Part shown: positions 1 to 11,319 of the stretch, in pieces
Layout of the letters: every line of letters begins with the position of its first letter
Position numbering within the stretch: position 1 is the first letter of the stretch
DNA from: Anaeramoeba ignava
Lineage: Eukaryota > Metamonada > Anaeramoebidae
DNA length: 64,000 bases
Assembly: GCA_028826165.1 (NCBI GenBank)
Contig: JAPDFW010000069.1
Span: 186,001-250,000 of the forward strand
Direction of reading: 5' to 3'
The notes under the pieces: model-generated
The model's database searches: none
What the model saw: only the letters and a program-made list of their open reading frames with translations
What the model was told of the DNA's origin: nothing
Program-made: the position numbers and the translations under genes

Positions 1-3000
1 TTTGGATGATTCGAAGAGGTTTTTTATCTTCTGCAAAAGAGGAACCAAACAAAACAAAATATTTTCGCTTGATTTGAGAGAGAATTAGTGGCAGAATGGA
101 GAGTTTGTTTGTCAATATCATTAAATGTCTCGAGAATTTTTGTGGACTATTCAGGACATTATCAGGAAGTTTTGCATTTGGGAAGAATCTCTGATCAACA
201 ATGGAAAGCGTGAGATTTTGCTGTATTAGAGATGAAACGCTTATTGCTCTCGGAGGTTTGATTTTGAGGATATCCATAATTTTGGAGTGGAAAATATTGA
301 TAAATTGAGGTTTTGATCCGAAGTTCCGATAAATTACGTTCCAGATCATGTCGGAATTGTTATAAGATATTCTATTTTTGGAGAAATTAAAACCGATCAT
401 TTTGAGATAGTAATAGAAGTCACGAAGACCAAAGTAATTTCTTGCGTGTTGTTCATTTTGTTCGTCTCTTTCTTCAACATTTTCTTGTCCGACTTCGCGG
501 ATTTGCTCTTCGTAGATTAAATTGTAGACTTTAGCAAGTTTATCAGCAAATCTTCTTGGGAAACTCTTGTTGAATGAACGGAGAATCTGCTGTGCAGTTG
601 AAGTCAATTCAGTAGAGTTTGGATCAACTCTTCTCAATAAGATTCCTCTGTTTGTTTGACTTGGATCCAATTTCCAATTTGAGACCGAGAGAACAGATAC
701 TGAGGGTTCATCTTGGTTGTGGATCATGAGCTTGTTTTGTTTCATGAGCTTCTTATCAGCTTTTTCCAATTCGTAATGAAGAACTTTTAATGGGAGATCA
801 GGACTCAATTCAGCAAGTGCAACTTCATCCAATATAACAACACTGAGAACATCTGTGGGATTAAAATGAGACGCATAGCTTCGTGCTCTTTCAAATGTTT
901 TTGTGATCCCTGCTGCTGTTGTTACTGGGGAGCATTGGATGTAAAAGGGTTTCAAGGCAGGAAGTTTCCATTTTGCCAGAAATGTGTTTGCTTTTTGAGG
1001 AGGTTTTAATGTTTGCATTAGGATCTCAACTGAAATGGATTTTGATGAACCTGGTTTACCAACTAGAAACAACGGGATCTGAGTATATGAGCAAAAGAAT
1101 AATAGAAATATGTTTTCTCTCAATGATTGATTCAATGCAACGGTCCAATAGTTATAATCAATTTTCAATCCATTAACCAAAAGACTTTGTGATTCCTCAA
1201 TGATTTTGTATATTACTTCTCCGTTAAAACTCTTTTGGTTTTCTTGTTTTTGTGGGTTTGTGAAGGCGAAAAATTCCTTCTCTATTAATTGAAAGTATTG
1301 AATTCTTAAATCCATGTTAAATCTGCATCCGAAACAAACAAACAAAGATAAGAAAAAAGCATTGATGGTCTTTTCTTGCTCGCTTTGACTATTTATGGGG
1401 ATGAGCAGATCTCCAGCCTTTTCTGTAAGCAACCAATAGAAAACTCTGAGAGCTTTTGATGTGTCTCTTAAGGAAACTGCGCTAAGCTCGTCATTAGAGT
1501 TTTTGCGCAAAAATTCATGCGAACCAAATAGAAGTTTAGAAAAGAATTCCCCCATTTTATTTGGATTTGTAATGATGTCTTTTTGGCGGATCGAGTTGAT
1601 TTCAGTAATTGAATTTTGTACCATTTTGGAGATGTAAGATTTTTCCGAATTTGTGGATAATCTTCCGTACTCAAAAATATCATCAAAAAATGAGTCTGGG
1701 ATCTGATGAACACGATAAACCGCTTGTCTCAATCTCTTCATTTCCTGCTGTCTTTCACCGTAGTCAAACAGTAGTCCTTCATCAGTAAGGAAATCGTCAC
1801 CTTTTTTCCCTTTGCGCAAACGATAAGGATTTGCTGCGCCAACTATATTAATTTCTTCAGAAATGAATCTTCCGTTGATCATTCTGTCTGCAAACAAACC
1901 CTTGAAAATCATTATGCATTTTTTGGGTGCTGTGTTGAATTCATCGAAGAAGATTGTTAAATTTTGGTTTGTTTCTTCTGCAATTTTCTCAGCATCTTCA
2001 ATGAAATGAATAATTTCTTTTCTTTTTGTTTTGCCATGAATTGACAAGATTTTGAGTGGTTGACCCATTACATCTTCGCATAAATACTGGATCAAGGATG
2101 TTTTCCCGCATCCTGTTTCACCGAGAAGAATCACAGGAATTTTTGCGTAGAATCTGTACTGAATGAATATCATCTTTAAGAAGTTATCAGTTGTAAAGGC
2201 ATATTTTGTTTTGTTTTGTTTATGGTCTTCGGCTAATTTCTCAATCGCAGTGTTATTGGGATTCAAGGAGTCAAGAGCGTTGAATGCATCGTAATAATCA
2301 GCAATCTGAGAATCTGGTGGGAGAGATTGGCGGAAATTGATTTTATTCAGCTCGCAAACCTCATGCAATCTTTTATCAAAACAAGCACGCATTTTTTCTT
2401 CGTCTCTTCCAAGAAGATTTATTCCGTTGATTTGCTTAAATTGTCCCATTTGATCCTTTTTTGGCATAACAAGAAGAATCATGAAGAGATCTCGTTTATC
2501 CCACTTGATCACTTTTTCAAACACATGGCAAAGATCTTCTAGCTCTGTTATATCATCATCATAAGAAATAGTTGTCCAGTTAAAAGATCTGCCGATCATT
2601 TTGACTACTGACTTGAGATACGCCTCCATAAAATTAGTTGCGAAAATCATTCCCAATTTTTCGCTTTCAAAAGCAAGACCTGCTGATGTTGGATCAAGAA
2701 ATTCATAGACGGATAAAGGTTTTATATGGGATTTCAGGACTTTCCAGAAGTTGGAGAGTAATCGAAAGGTTATTTTCTCTTCGTTATTGAATTCCAGGAT
2801 GCGCTCTTTGCTCATATTGAAGAATTCTTCAGGATCGACGCTCTTTCTCTGGTCGAATTCATATACTTTTCTTTCTTCAGGTTTCATCCACGAAAGCTCC
2901 GAATTTTCTTTTCGGATCTCGTTGAAAAATTCGAATTTTCCTTTATAGATCCTGAACAGATTGGCAACAGAAACAAGATGGCTGTCCTTCTCCTTTTTGA

Positions 3001-6000
3001 TTGTTGAGTTTCTGGGGATGTATTTATTGAAAGAGAATGTGTTTGGTTTGGCTTTGCACACTTCCTCTTCCAAATATTTCAGAGGAGGGAAAAACTTAAG
3101 ACCTCTTTCTGAGTCGGATGTTCTGTGACTGGGTATCTCGAAAAATAGCATAATATTAAGTGGCAAGTTCCATGCACAGTTATCGAGAGAGAATGATCTC
3201 TTGTTTTCGATTGAGCCCCACATAGAAAGAGTCCAAAGATAATCGGAAACCTCAATTTTTGGCGAGTAAGGAAACTCGATGTGGATATAGAGTATTTCGT
3301 TGGGATGCTCTTGGGAGAATCTGCGGGATGCGTTTGTGAGTTTTTGAATAATTTCGGATTTTTTTTCGGATGTTAATATGATATGTTGATAACCAAAATC
3401 TAAATCTTTGTTTTTTTTGAAGCATGATTTCCTGATTTGGAATGTTTTCCCAGACCCTGCAAATTTGGATGTGTAGACCTTCATTTGCTTTGCAAAAGGA
3501 TTTTCCTTCATAAAATTTTCGGGTTCAAATTCGGAAAATAGTTCGATGTGTTCGTTTTCGATATATCCTGAGCGGAAGGCGTGGATCAAGTTTTTGGTTT
3601 GGAAATCATTTCCTGAGCAGAAAATGATCAGTGGGAATTTTGTTTCAACGGGTATTGAATGGATCTTAGAAATGAGATATGCTTGTTTCTTCTTGGATAA
3701 ACGATTTCCGTGAACGATCGAAAACAAAGAAGGATGTTGTTTGTAATTTGAGTTGTAGAACTCGTATACTTTCAGGAAATGCAGAATATCATCTTCCGTT
3801 GTTTCTTTGTCGCAGATGAGCACTTGCTCTCTCAAAGGGAAGCGATGTGAGAAGACGAAGTAAAACTTGCACACAATGTTGTAAATATCAAGCTCCTTTT
3901 CGCATGAATACACAAATATTTTGGGAACTGTGATTTTACCGCTTTTTTCATTGAATTTTTTGTTCATTGCATTTTCCATTTTAAAAAGATTGCTGCCATC
4001 TGTGAATGCTTCTTCCACTAGCTTATTAGTTCGTTTTTCAAGATCAAAAGAGTTCTGTAAAATATTGTTGAATAAATCAGCATAATTCTGGAAATCGGTT
4101 CGGTTGTTTTTTCTGAGTTGCTCGTACATTTTTTCGAATGTTAATTCTGGGGAGAAAAGCTTCAGAACTTCGCTTATGTTTTGTGTATCTTTTTTGATAC
4201 TCTGGGAGATCTGTGACTTGCTAATGTTTTGGTTTTGCTCGAGTAAGATCTTGAACTTGTGCAAGATGGATAGTATTTGTTCTGTGGAAAAGAAAGAGAG
4301 GTTTGGCAATTTGCAGAAAATTTCATTCAAAACAGTTCGCCATATATTCAAGTTGTGGATCAATTCCTGTTCGAATTCCTCGAGATCTTTTTGGAAATCA
4401 ATATTTTGATTCACAAGGATAACTTTCTGGTAATTTTCTTTGTAGTCGAAATGGGAAATTGATGTGAGTTGTACAAGCAATTCTGAGCATGCTTGGATTT
4501 TCTCAAAAGAAGAGAGAAAATGTTGGATCATCTTATTCATGGTTGAAATTTCCTTAGCCTTTTCTGCATATTGTTCCTGGATTGCCTTTTGCACGCCTTC
4601 GTTCAAATCAAAATCATGGAATATTGAGTAAAGTTCGGTAAAATACTCAAAATCAAATATCTCGTTTTCCTGAATTTTGCATACAAACACTTCCTCTTGG
4701 CGAATGGATGATTTGAATATGAATTGCGATCCATCCTTGAATATTTTGTCGATATTTCGTTTTGCCTTCTTTTCAAACGTTTCTCTTTTTGTCTCAATTA
4801 ATTCCTTAATTTCAGGAAGTATATTGTGGAGTGCTGAAAAATCAATTTTTGGATTTGTCTTGAATTTAATTTCCTCTTGGTTGATGATTCGCAGAAGAAT
4901 GTCCAATGAGCTATAGCTATTTTTCGGATACAAATACGCCTTCATTCTGTTTCTCAAACGGATGAGGTGTTCCACGGCTGTGATATGTCTTCCATCTTCA
5001 GAGATGTCTTGATGGATATCAAAATAGAATGCATCGTCCACATTTTGTGATTTGAGCCAATCAATCAGATCAGTATCGAAAGTTATGTTTTTTGTGATTT
5101 CTTGTTTTTCATTTTCATTATTTTCATTATTTTCATTTATAAGTGGATTATCCTTAAATTTGATTGGGATCAGATCTCGAAAAAAATCAAGAACTTCCGA
5201 TTCAATGAAATTCAATGATTTTTTGATATCATTCAAGAAACTATCTACCATTTTCAGAGTTGATGTATCCCAGTTTTGGAAAATATTGCGAGATATATTG
5301 TGCTCTTTTTGGAACTTGAATTCTTGGCAGAATTTAAGGAATGATAAGAGATTGATTCTTTGCTTTCTCAGATCAATGAATTTCTGAAGAGAAACTTGTA
5401 TTCTGGAATCGTCTTGATCATCTTCTGGAGGGAAATGGTATTTTGGGCTAAAAAATAGGATCTCTTTTTGGATCAAATTTGGGTCATTTTTTAGAGGTAA
5501 GATGGAGTCTAATTGAGAGAAGGTAATCGACCCGTCGCTAATTGAATGATAAATTCCATTCCATTTTGAAGACAAATTGTTGGCGATTTTCTGGTCAATT
5601 AATTTGAAAGAGATCTCTTTGTTTTTGAATTTCTGAATTTGCTCAACCCATAATTTCTGGAAAACTTCAGATGGTTGAAGATTGTAACTCCATTCGAAAA
5701 ATTCGAAGTTTATTCCCAAATTGCCCAAAAACGAGTCAATTTCGCTTAAAAGTACATTGGCATTTTCAATCTCCTTAATTTTGGAAGTGATCTCTTTGAA
5801 ATTCAATTGGATTTTTTCATCTGAGTTTGGCCTTAGATAAAATTCAACAAACGAGTTTAACAAGTGAATTTTTTGAGAAAATTTTTTGAACAGTATTTCG
5901 GCAGCGTTGAAATTCAAACTTTTCTTGGAAATTGATTTGAAAATGTCCAAATACCAGATTCTGTATTTGTTGAATTGATTGAATTCGTGGGGAAAGCATT

Positions 6001-7892
6001 TGCACGAAGCAATTTTTTTGAGGAATTTGGAGATTCCTTTGCTGCAATCTCTGAGCAATTTTGTAAATTGGTTTTGGGTTGAATCAAAGTTTGGGATTAA
6101 GGTTTTGGTCTTTGTAAACCATGAGAACGTTTGAACCAACCGAAAAACTTGGTTGTTTTCATTGAAGTCCTGGATCAAGGCGATGAAACTGGACTCTAAG
6201 TTTAAGTATTTATTGGGTTGAATTCTTGAGAAATCTATCCATTCATTGCATTGTATATCAAACGGGATTGATGTGATGATACTTGGGTTATCCAAAATGA
6301 TAACTTTTGTCAGTTTTTTTGTAATTTTCGCTGATCCATTCTGATATTTTTTTTTCGATACCTTCTGGTAATTCCTTGATTTTCGAGATGATTGATGCAT
6401 CTGAAACAAGAAGTAAATTTTTGGAATATTCGTTTTTGGGAATGCAGTTCTGGTTTTCGAAATTGTGAAGTAAAAGTTCGGAGAGAGTGGGCATGATATC
6501 TATAAATTTAGGTCTTTTGGATTCATCTAATTGCTCTCCTTTTAGCACCCTTTGTGAGAAGGTTTTGCTTAATTCATGAGTAATGCCTTTCATTTTTTGT
6601 GAATAAGTATTTAATTGTTTATAAAAATTTGTCCAAAAATTGAAAAAATATGAGAGATCTTGAAATTGTGTCTCATCAATCATTTGGAATACATGCTTAT
6701 CAGATAAAGCCTTCACTAACTTTTCCACCATATTTTTGCCTTCTGGAAAGACTATATGAATGAGGAAATTTTGCCAAGCTTTTTCTTCAGTGAATTTTTG
6801 TCCAAAAATATCTTGGCAAAGTGCTTCCTTTATGAAAGATCTGAGACTCGAATCTGATACAGCAACATTAAACAGCATTTCGGTTTCTTTCGCAATATTA
6901 CTGTTTGTTAATGCATTTTTGAAGTTGAATTTGATCTTGAGCTTTTTGATGATTATATAATAACGCACAAACTTAACGATATCTTTTTTTTTGGGTTTCT
7001 TTGCGGTTTCGCTGAAAAAGTATCTAAAATTTGTTTGGACATCCCTGCAAAGCGCATCGTTTTGCTTGGCAATTTTTAGCGCTGTTCGTGTTGTTATCAA
7101 TATTTGAGATTCTGTTGTTTCCTTGGGAAATAACAAGGAAGTTGCATTTTCCATGTCAAAAAATTGTTTTGGTATTGATAACAGAATAAATCTTTGTTCA
7201 GGACTGAAAACTTGGGATTGACGCTCTTTAAGCCATTGGTTATATTCATCTGGTTTGATTTTTGATTTCGAGAATAGTTTCAAAACAATTTCTGATGTTT
7301 TTATGATTGAGTTTATTTTTTTTTCAGTTTTCAATTCATAGTTTATTTGTTTTTGAGAATCTGGATCTGAATCGAAATTTACATCTACATCTGAATCTGA
7401 ATCTGAATCTGAATCTTTTTCTTTTTCTTTTTCTTTTTCTTTTTCTTCTTTTTCTTCTTCAAGTTGAAATAAAATGCAATCAAGAAATTTCAACATGCTT
7501 TTTGAATCAATTGATTTAGAAGATGAATTTATATGAAACTGCAAAAATGTAATTATATTCTTTGAGTCACCAGTTTCTTCTTTGATAATTTTGATTTGAG
7601 AAGAAATTTGTGTATCACTTTTTTTTGTGTTTTGATTTTGTCTTTTTTTTCTTGATTGTTTTTCTTTTATGGAAATTTGAGCTGATAATTTTGAATTATT
7701 TTTAAATAATTCAAAATTTGGAATTTCAATAAACCAAATAGTTTTATCTTTATTAAGAGGTTTTAATGTGTTTTTTATTTTCTGTATTTTTTGTATTTTT
7801 GGAAATTCAATGAAAACATTAGAACGTTGTGTTTGAAGTTTTTTAGTTTTTTCTTTATCAAATAATAAGTAAATTATAAGATTAAGAGTCAT
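1..7892 (-). CDS. RNF213/mysterin-like giant AAA+ protein, 3' end beyond window
   Basis: Partial, frame-interrupted gene of about 2630 codons in the window. It starts at the ATG at 7890-7892 and is still open at base 1. It carries two AAA modules. The first has Walker A GETGCGKT (near base 2110) and Walker B IFFDEFNT (near 1945), followed by AANPYR. The second has GKPGSSKS (near 1050), VVILDEVALAE (near 830) and NWKLDPSQTNRGI (near 660). These motifs and their order match the paired active AAA units of vertebrate RNF213, as does the segment FGSSFAEDKKP at the left edge. In RNF213, a cytosolic E3 ligase and antimicrobial/lipid-droplet factor, the RING and RZ finger follow this part; here they would lie outside the window, so ligase activity is not shown. 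The first 534 codons (7892-6288) are low-complexity and acidic and end at a TAA. A second frame, open without a stop to base 1, overlaps them; removing one base from the T7 run at 6314-6320 fuses the two frames. Confidence 0.88.
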
Positions 7893-10280
7893 TGTTATTA
7901 TTTTTTTAAAATAAAAAAAAAGGAAAAAAATGAATTTAAAAAAAGGAAAAAATATAAATTAAAAAAAAGGAAAATATTAAAAAAAAGGAAAATATAAATT
8001 AAAAAAAAGAAAATATAAATTAAAAAAAGGAAAATATAAATTAAAAGAAGTGGAATTGAAAATATAAATTAAAAAAGGAAAATATAAATTAAAAATGTGT
8101 AATTGAAAATATAAATTAAAAAAAGTGGAATTGAAAATAATAAAAAAAGTGGAATTGAAAATATAAATTAAAAAAAGTGGAATTGAAAATAATAAATTAA
8201 AAAAGGAAAATATAATAAAAAAAAAGAATTGAAAATAATAAAAAAGGAATTGAAAATATAAATTAAAAAAAAGTGGAATTGAAAATAATAAAAAAGGAAT
8301 TGAAAATATAAATTAAAAAAAAGGAATTGAAAATATAAATTAAAAAAGGAAAATATAAATAATAAAAGTGGAATTGAAAATATAAATTAAAAAAGTGGAA
8401 TTGAAAATATAAATTAAAAAAAGTGGAATTGAAAATATAAATTAAAAAAAATGGAATTGAAAATATAAATTAAAAAAGTGGAATTGAAAATAATAAAAAA
8501 ATGGAATTGAAAATAATAAAAGTGGAATTGAAAATATAAATTAAAAGAAGGAATTGAAAATATAAATTAAAAAAAGTGGAATTGAAAATAATAAAAGTGG
8601 AATTGAAAATATAAATTAAAAAAAGTGGAATTGAAAATATAAATTAAAAAATGAATTGAAAATAATAAAAAAGTGGAATTGAAAATAATAAAAAAGGAAT
8701 TGAAAATAATAAAAGTGGAATTGAAAATATAAATTAAAAAAGTGGAATTGAAAATATAAATTAAAAAAGTGGAATTGAAAATATAAATTAAAAGAGAATT
8801 GAAAATATAAATTAAAAAAAGGAAAATGTAAATTAAAAAAAGTGGAATTGAAAATATAAATTAAAAAAAGTGGAATTGAAAATAATAAAAAAGGAATTGA
8901 AAATATAAATTAAAAAAGTGGAATTGAAAATAATAAAAAAGGAATTGAAAATATAAATTAAAAAAATTGAATTGAAAATAATAAAAAAATGGAATTGAAA
9001 ATAATAAAAATGGAATTGAAAATAATAAAAGTGGAATTGAAAATATAAATTAAAAAAGAAAAAATATAAATTAAAAAAATGGAATTGAAAATATAAATTA
9101 AAAAAGTGGAATTGAAAATATAAATTAAAAGAGAATTGAAAATAATAAAAAAAGGAATTGAAAATAATAAAAAAAGTGGAATTGAAAATATAAATTAAAA
9201 AATGGAATTGAAAATATAAATTAAAAAAATGGAATTGAAAATATAAATTAAAAAAAGTGGAATTGAAAATAATAAATTAAAAAAAAGGAATTGAAAATAA
9301 TAATAAAAAAATGGAATTGAAAATAATAAAAAAGGAATTGAAAATAATAAATTAAAAAAAAGGAATTGAAAATATAAATTAAAAAAATGGAATTGAAAAT
9401 AATAAAAAAGTGGAATTGAAAATAATAAAAAAAGAATTGAAAAAATATAAATTAAAAAAAAGAATTGAAAATATAAATTAAAAGAATTGAAAATGTAAAT
9501 TAAAAAAATGGAATTGAAAATATAAATTAAAAAAATGAATTGAAAATATAAATTAAAAAAAGTGGAATTGAAAATATAAATTAAAAAAGTGGAATTGAAA
9601 ATAATAAATTAAAAAAAGTGGAATTGAAAATAATAAAAAAGGAATTGAAAATATAAATTAAAAGAGAATTGAAAATATAAATTAAAAAAGGAAAATATAA
9701 ATTAAAAAAGGAATTGAAAATATAAATTAAAAAAAGTGGAATTGAAAATAATAAAAAAGTGGAATTGAAAATAATAAAAAAAGAAATTGAAAATATAAAT
9801 TAAAAAAAGAATTGAAAATATAAATTAAAAAAATGGAATTGAAAATATAAATTAAAAAAAGTGGAATTGAAAATAATAAAAAAAGGAATTGAAAATAATA
9901 AAAAAGGAATTGAAAATATAAATTAAAAAAAGTGGAATTGAAAATAATAAAAAAAGAATTGAAAATATAAATTAAAAAATGGAATTGAAAATATAAATTA
10001 AAAAAAGTGGAATTGAAAATATAAATTAAAAAAAGTGGAATTGAAAATATAAGTTAAAAAAAAGAATTGAAAATATAAATTAAAAAAGTGGAATTGAAAA
10101 TAATAAAAATGGAATTGAAAATAATAAAAATGGAATTGAAAATATTAAAAAATTGAAAATATAAATTAGTGGAATTGAAAATAATAAAAATGGAAAATAT
10201 AAATTAAAAAGAATTGAAAATATAAATTTTTGAAAATATTTAAAAAGGAATTGAAAATATAAATTAAAAAATAAATAAAA
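7893..10280. repeat. AT-rich minisatellite, about 2.4 kb
   Basis: Many imperfect head-to-tail copies of a unit near TGGAATTGAAAATATAAATT plus a variable A run (about 20-30 bp each). A shorter variant has AATAATAAAA instead of ATATAAATTAAA. Copies differ mainly in A-run length and in presence of GTGG or ATGG. No open reading frame runs through it. It lies upstream of the RNF213-like gene and of the small plus-strand gene, so any promoter must sit in or beside it. Confidence 0.9.
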
Positions 10281-10534
10281 ATTTTTAATTTTACTCCGGC
10301 TTTTTATTTTATTTTTCTATTTAAATTCTCCTTTTAATTTTTGAAGGCAAATAGATTTAAAAATTTTTAATTAAAAAAAAAATAAAAAATCATTTTCCAT
10401 TTTTTCATTTTCTATTTTCTTTTTATTTTCTTTATATTTTTTATTTTTTATCCTTTTACCCTTTTTTATTTTTAAATCCCTTTTACAAATAATTTATTCT
10501 TTAAAAAATAAAAATAAAAATAAAAAATTTAAAA
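10281..10534. other. AT-rich spacer upstream of the small plus-strand gene
   Basis: About 250 bases of mixed A and T runs with a few C and G. No gene or recognisable motif is seen. It presumably holds the promoter and short 5' leader of the gene at 10535. Confidence 0.5.
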
Positions 10535-11023
10535 ATGATTTTTATTGAAACTGATTTAATTCCACAAGAAGAACAATTTGAAGAAATTGAACAACAAGAA
10601 ATTGAAGAAGAATTTGATTCTGATTTTCTTGATCAATTAGATTTTAGTTCACTTTCATTAACAACAAAACCACGAATGGTTTCACCACAACCATCAAAAA
10701 ATGTTTCTTTTTTCAGGTAAATTAAAAAAATTAAAATTAAAATTAAAATTAAAAATTAAAAATTAAAAATTTTCTTCTTTTACAAATTTACCATTTTTTA
10801 ATTATTTATTTTTATTTATTTTTTTATTTAATTTTATTTTATTTTTTTTAGTTCAATTGATCCTGACCAATTTAATAATAATTCACATCTTTTATCAATT
10901 ACTCCTCCAGAAAGATCTTTTAATCCTTTAATAATGGATTATCATTTTAAAAATCATTTTCATAATAAATTTTCAAATAGAAATGATTTACAAAAATTTT
11001 CAGTTACTTCTTTCGTCAATTAA
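10535..11023 (+). CDS. small acidic protein of unknown function (2 exons)
   Basis: Exon 1 is 10535-10716, the intron 10717-10851 (GTAAAT..TTTAG), exon 2 10852-11023. The join is in phase (182 + 172 nt) and gives 117 residues ending in TAA. The N-terminal third is very acidic (Glu/Gln/Asp, with EFDSDFLDQLDF). Exon 2 is Asn/His/Phe-rich, with LLSITPPERSFNP and a C-terminal SVTSFVN. There is no transmembrane segment, signal peptide or known domain. The intron call rests on consensus borders, phase agreement and an open exon 2. The function is not recognised. Confidence 0.65.
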
Positions 11024-11319
11024 ATTTCAATTTGATTTCTTTGATCTTTTTTACCTTCTTTCCTTTTGTTATTTTTATATTTTTTTTCTTTTCCTTTTTC
11101 TTTTTTTTTTTGTGTAATTGTTTTATAAAAATTTAAACACAAAAAAAAGTTGTTTTCAAAAATTTTTTTTTTTATTAAATAAAATAAAGAAAATCAAAAG
11201 ACAACAAATCAAAAAAAATTTATTTTACTATTTTTATTCTTATTTTGTTCTTAATTTATTTGCTATTTTTGTTCTTATTTTCCTATTTTCCTATTTTTTA
11301 ATTAAATTTTTTATTTATT
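11024..11319. other. short intergenic gap between convergent genes
   Basis: T-rich, then A-rich sequence between the stop codon of the plus-strand gene and that of the minus-strand Rho GEF gene. Only 3' UTR and terminator sequence are expected here; nothing specific is seen. Confidence 0.5.

Noticed and set aside
7893-10280. CRISPR-like or telomeric array
   Set aside because: Units are variable-length, AT-only minisatellite copies with no unique spacers and no G-rich telomere motif, and the context is eukaryotic.
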